A stretch of DNA of 64,000 nt from Haliclystus octoradiatus (lineage: Eukaryota > Cnidaria > Staurozoa > Stauromedusae > Haliclystidae). Within the stretch, counting starts at the first letter, position 1. Each line of letters starts with the position of its first letter. The stretch is from contig OU744449.1 of NCBI GenBank assembly GCA_916610825.1, forward strand, positions 27,502,728 to 27,566,727, read 5' to 3'. The notes under the pieces are model-generated. The model saw only the letters and a list, made by a program, of their open reading frames with translations. It was not told the DNA's origin and searched no databases. Of this stretch, positions 61,101-64,000 are shown in pieces. The position numbers were made by a program, and so were the translations under genes.

Positions 61101-63921
61101 TCCAGGGTGAATATTCAATTAGGATTTTAACTTCCCTCCTTGATGTTAAATGATGCTGATTTATTTGACTAATTTCTATGAACTTTTATTTCACTATTAT
61201 TATTATTATTTTTTGATATCGCAAATTATAAATGGGGTAAAAGATTATACATCATTCTGATCCTGGTTCTGTCGGATCAGATTGTCAACATAGAATCCTA
61301 ATACTTTGGATGAAACACATTCAAATTAAAAATGTTGGCAGGCATTCATGATTTCAAATACCCAATCTGATCTAGTTCAACACATTGGGAAAAGCTACAA
61401 ATTGACTTTATTCATGTACATAAATTAAGCATTTGAATGCTGTTCAGTGGATGCTTTTGATATGCTGTGTATCTAATCCCTATCTTTTCTGTAGTTTACA
61501 CTGATGAAAGTGTTTTTATACCAAAGAATACCTCTGTTATCGTGAAAAGAGTTCCGGTTAAAAGAGCAACATCTGCGTAAGTTGAACTATTCCATTTCAT
61601 AAAACACCGTCACTATTTGTATCAAGTCTTGTCTTGTCTAGATCATAATGCGTCAGTTACAACTCTGAGCTGTCAAATAATTCTGTTCATGCTTTATGAT
61701 TTGAAATGATTTCCGAGCGGTGGCATGTCAAGTGTTTATACAGTAAAACAATGTCTCTATCTATCAGTATGTTTCAAACCTACATCAATCCAAAAAGTAT
61801 TACTGTACTGTTATTTTTATAAAAGTGTTGCTTTTCAAAACATCAAAATGCAGCTTTGTTTAAAATCGTTTGAAGCATTTTAAAGTCAGTCCAATTCAAT
61901 TTTGGAATCATTTTCATACAATAGCCCATATTAATCTGTATAGCTTTTTTCAAAATATCTCTCAACCAATCAGAATTTTGAAAAACATTAAGATTTCATT
62001 ATATCATACTTGCCTGTTCTTGTGACAAAACTTGAGTACAATAAATTATCAAACAGGTGAATTACACCGGTAAAATAATGATAATGTACTATTAATTCAA
62101 GCAAACACATTGTTGTGAGTATCATTTAATTAATTTTAATTTTTCTCTTTTAAATTTGATCAGGGCGAAATCACATCTAGAGGATAAGGTAAGTTTTTCC
62201 TGTCCATAACTTACCTGCTGGCATTGTTGCTCAAATGTACATTATAAGGCATCATATTTTTCCATTAATGTACCATCCTTCCACATCTGTAAATATTTTC
62301 AAACTTATATATAACCCAACGCTATTTGCAATTTTTGCTGTTCTTATGGTTTATAAGAACTTCTCATGAAAGGTAAACACAGGAAGGAAAGGTAAAGTAT
62401 GACGCTATAATCGAACGCAGTTCTTCAGTGGGATTGATTGGTTGATGTGCTTAAAAATTCTAGGATAAACAGTTTTCAAAAATTTACTTTGAAATTTCAC
62501 GATAAAATTTTGCCAGATGCTCAAAGTTGAGGAAGCATAGAAAGCTATAGCCTGCATGCAAACAGACATGCAAATGCCGAGTATCGCATACTAAGTGTTT
62601 ATACTGAATTCATATTAAATCAAATATTTACCTAGTGTGGTTTCCTGCTATTTCTCAATTTGCTTTATTTTAAAATACTGTCCAATTGTTCATATATTTT
62701 GTTAGCCAATCATAATTTGCTGCCAAAAAGGTGGCAGTGGAAAGAAACAATCAGTACACTAAATTTGGCGCTAATGCGCAGACGGACATTACGAAGAAAA
62801 AGTCTGTCTGCACGCAGGCCAAGAAAACTACAAAGTTTATTAGATAGACAACATCAACAAAAGTTGTCTGTAATTGAAAAAGACAAACAAAAAAAAGAAG
62901 TTTTCATTTAGTCCGACGCAAGTTTGTGGTAACCCTTTTTTGAAGTACATTCATTAATCAACCTTGTTTGCATATATTGATAGCCTATACAATTATAGAT
63001 CGGTCTATGATAGTTGAAGCTTTATATCCTGTATAAATATTCAAAATAAATCAATATTATCTTACTACCCTGCGTGGTGCAAAACTTCAAATCTTTTATA
63101 ATTGTTCTTTGTTTTTCTCGTTGTTAGGCAACAAAAGAGAATATGTCATTAGAAAAGTTATCAAAAGTATGTCATTTAGTTTGACTATTTGCACGAGTTA
63201 CGTTACAGCTTGTGCTGTGAAAACGGTTCATAAGTTCATGAACACAAATAACCCCAAGTCTCATGAACTCTTCATGAACAATTCACCAAGGTCATCAAAT
63301 TTCCATGAAGTGTTCAATGAAGGTTGAGGCAGTTTCACATTCATGAACAAACTCATGAACTGTTCTTGAACCCAGAAGGAATTGTTCATGGAAGGTCATG
63401 AACTCATGATATTTTTTCACAAGGATTCCTTCCAGTTCTGTTAAAGCAGAGAGAATATTTTGCCCTGTCACTAATAAACTTTATTTCAAATAAATTTGAG
63501 TATGGAAAGTTATATGAATAATATTGAAACGTTTTATTATTGGTTTGATAAAATGGCGACGGAGGGAGGTGCCAAAAATGAAATGTGACATTAAACTCAT
63601 TTTTAGCATTCAAAGGCATTGTCCAATTGTTTATTGCGCGTGTCACCAAATAAAAACTAAATAAAGAGTGCGGTCTTGAATATAAGTCAAGGTCTTGTTC
63701 TGCTATTGAATTAACCCTGTCTATAAAGGCCACCTACATATAGTGGTCAATTTATCTACCTGTCATAGCTGGTTGTTCTATACAGGTTTCACTGTATTTT
63801 ATTCAAATTGCTTTGTTTGCTACTTCTTATAGACTGCCGATTTAGCAAATGCAAATGCCAGCGAACAAGACAAAATCAAAGCTATGATGTCTCAGTCTGG
63901 TGAAGAGTGGCAACCATCTCA
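55133..63921 (+). CDS. RBBP6: RBBP6 homologue, N-terminal part (5 exons, continues right)
   Basis: Exons: 55133-55301, 61495-61576, 62164-62188, 63128-63166, 63833-63921 (phase 2, continuing off the right edge); 134 residues seen. The ATG at 55133 opens MSSIHFKFRSSLEFDTITFD, the DWNN ubiquitin-like domain (human MSCVHYKFSSKLNYDTVTFD). Exon 2 completes it (VIVKRVPV). Exon 5 encodes NASEQDKIKAMMSQSGEEW, nearly identical to the human segment before the zinc knuckle. In the family, RBBP6 is a nuclear RING-type ubiquitin ligase and a pre-mRNA 3'-end processing factor; the zinc knuckle and RING lie beyond this window. Intron 1 is 6.2 kb and exon 3 is only 25 nt. Confidence 0.94.
57662..57860. mobile_element. 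TTAA-flanked MITE (piggyBac- or Kolobok-like)
   Basis: The ends AGGAGCAAAAATGACCGGC and its near complement (GCCGGTCAATTTTGCCCCT) are flanked by TTAA on both sides (57658-57661 and 57861-57864). It is 199 bp and non-coding. TTAA target sites are typical of piggyBac and Kolobok; the sequence does not decide between them. Confidence 0.7.
59138..59422. mobile_element. hAT-like non-autonomous element with perfect 8-bp duplication
   Basis: The ends read CAGGGCTCAATAAAATGG and TTTTGTAGACCCCTG, imperfect inverted repeats starting CAGGG. They are flanked by a perfect 8-bp duplication, ATGTTCAG (59130-59137 and 59423-59430). GGTCGCAGGCACA occurs near both ends in direct orientation. A relative of the left end is at about 17440. 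Confidence 0.8.
59957..60060. mobile_element. hAT-like MITE, CAGGGTCCGAC family, fragment
   Basis: Left end CAGGGTACGATAAAAG with GGAATCCAAGATTCTGGAA; the right end is missing. Confidence 0.5.
60594..60775 (-). mobile_element. LINE-like 3' tail ending in GAT repeats, copy 2
   Basis: Minus-strand counterpart of 38866-39056 with the same shared words and a short ATG/ATC tail at the 60594 end. Confidence 0.6.
62555..62820. mobile_element. second copy of the 52416-type MITE
   Basis: TAGCCTGCATGC at the left and GTCTGCACGCAGGCC at the right; the interior is shared with 52416-52697. It lies in RBBP6 intron 3. An open frame (62660-62911) overlaps it and is not supported as an exon. Confidence 0.6.
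63225..63405. repeat. TTCATGAAC-rich patch
   Basis: TCATGAAC occurs six times in about 180 bp, plus near variants. It lies in RBBP6 intron 4. Smaller patches are at about 8730-8805, 15085-15150, 47970-48010 and 60365-60435. Confidence 0.7.
63713..63797. mobile_element. pogo-like MITE, half copy
   Basis: Half copy from CCTGTCTATAAAGGCCACC to CAGGTTTCACTGTA, 35 bp before RBBP6 exon 5. Confidence 0.6.
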
Positions 63922-64000
63922 GTATGTTTACTTCCTAATCTCCTGTGTAATATGGAATGCATTTTAACCCGAAAAACCTCTTGAAATATTTAGATAATAA

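Larger units (their letters stand above)
55302..61494. other. RBBP6 intron 1 contents
   Basis: A 6.2-kb intron. It holds a TTAA-flanked MITE (57662-57860), a hAT-like element (59138-59422), a hAT-like fragment (59957-60060), a TTCATGAAC patch (60365-60435) and a LINE-like tail (60594-60775). In 55500-57600 and 57900-59100 I recognise nothing. The small open frames there have no supporting features. Confidence 0.6.

Noticed and set aside
62660-62911. Basic open frame as an extra RBBP6 exon
   Set aside because: It overlaps a MITE end. Exons 62164-62188 and 63128-63166 already join in frame without it, and no acceptor in the right phase is evident.

Overview
This is a window of animal nuclear DNA, about two thirds A+T. 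It has large intron-rich genes with canonical GT/AG splice sites, many short non-autonomous DNA transposons, tRNA-derived SINEs and LINE remains. A marine invertebrate is likely, but I cannot name the phylum. The palindrome TAGGCCTA is clearly over-represented. I placed exons by reading splice sites and reading phases; almost every exon is too short to stand out as a long open reading frame.

Layout from left to right. (1) 120-10396, minus strand: a SKAP-like PH-domain signalling adaptor, running off the left edge before its expected SH3 domain. One of its introns holds a 4.6 kb DNA transposon (1386-5999) in the opposite orientation. Its transposase combines zinc-finger modules, an XPG/FEN-like nuclease and a C-terminal CXC domain; the best fit is the Academ superfamily. 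(2) 11914-43619, plus strand: a complete flightless-1 (FLII) orthologue in 53 coding exons, with an LRR half followed by six gelsolin repeats. A candidate alternative first exon at 28641-28717 would give a gelsolin-only protein. (3) 44307-45152, minus strand: a single-coding-exon coiled-coil protein of unknown function, tail to tail with FLII. (4) 46634-54280, minus strand: a complete MAP2K4 (MKK4) orthologue in 12 coding exons. (5) 55133 to the right edge, plus strand: the first five coding exons of an RBBP6 orthologue (DWNN ubiquitin-like domain onward).

The adaptor gene and FLII are head to head, and so are MAP2K4 and RBBP6 (852 bp between start codons), so two divergent promoter regions are expected. 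The genes belong to actin/nuclear-receptor co-regulation (FLII), stress-kinase signalling (MAP2K4), adaptor signalling at membranes (SKAP-like) and RNA processing/ubiquitylation (RBBP6). I see no operon-like link between them.

Introns and spacers are dense in mobile DNA. I see a TA-flanked pogo-like MITE family with about 12 copies, one of which has expanded into a 74-bp minisatellite. There are several hAT-like MITEs with 8-bp target duplications, a CACTA-like element, a TTAA-flanked element, fold-back elements, two tRNA-SINE families and CR1/Jockey-like LINE pieces. A near-perfect 139-bp inverted repeat lies at 45773-46085.
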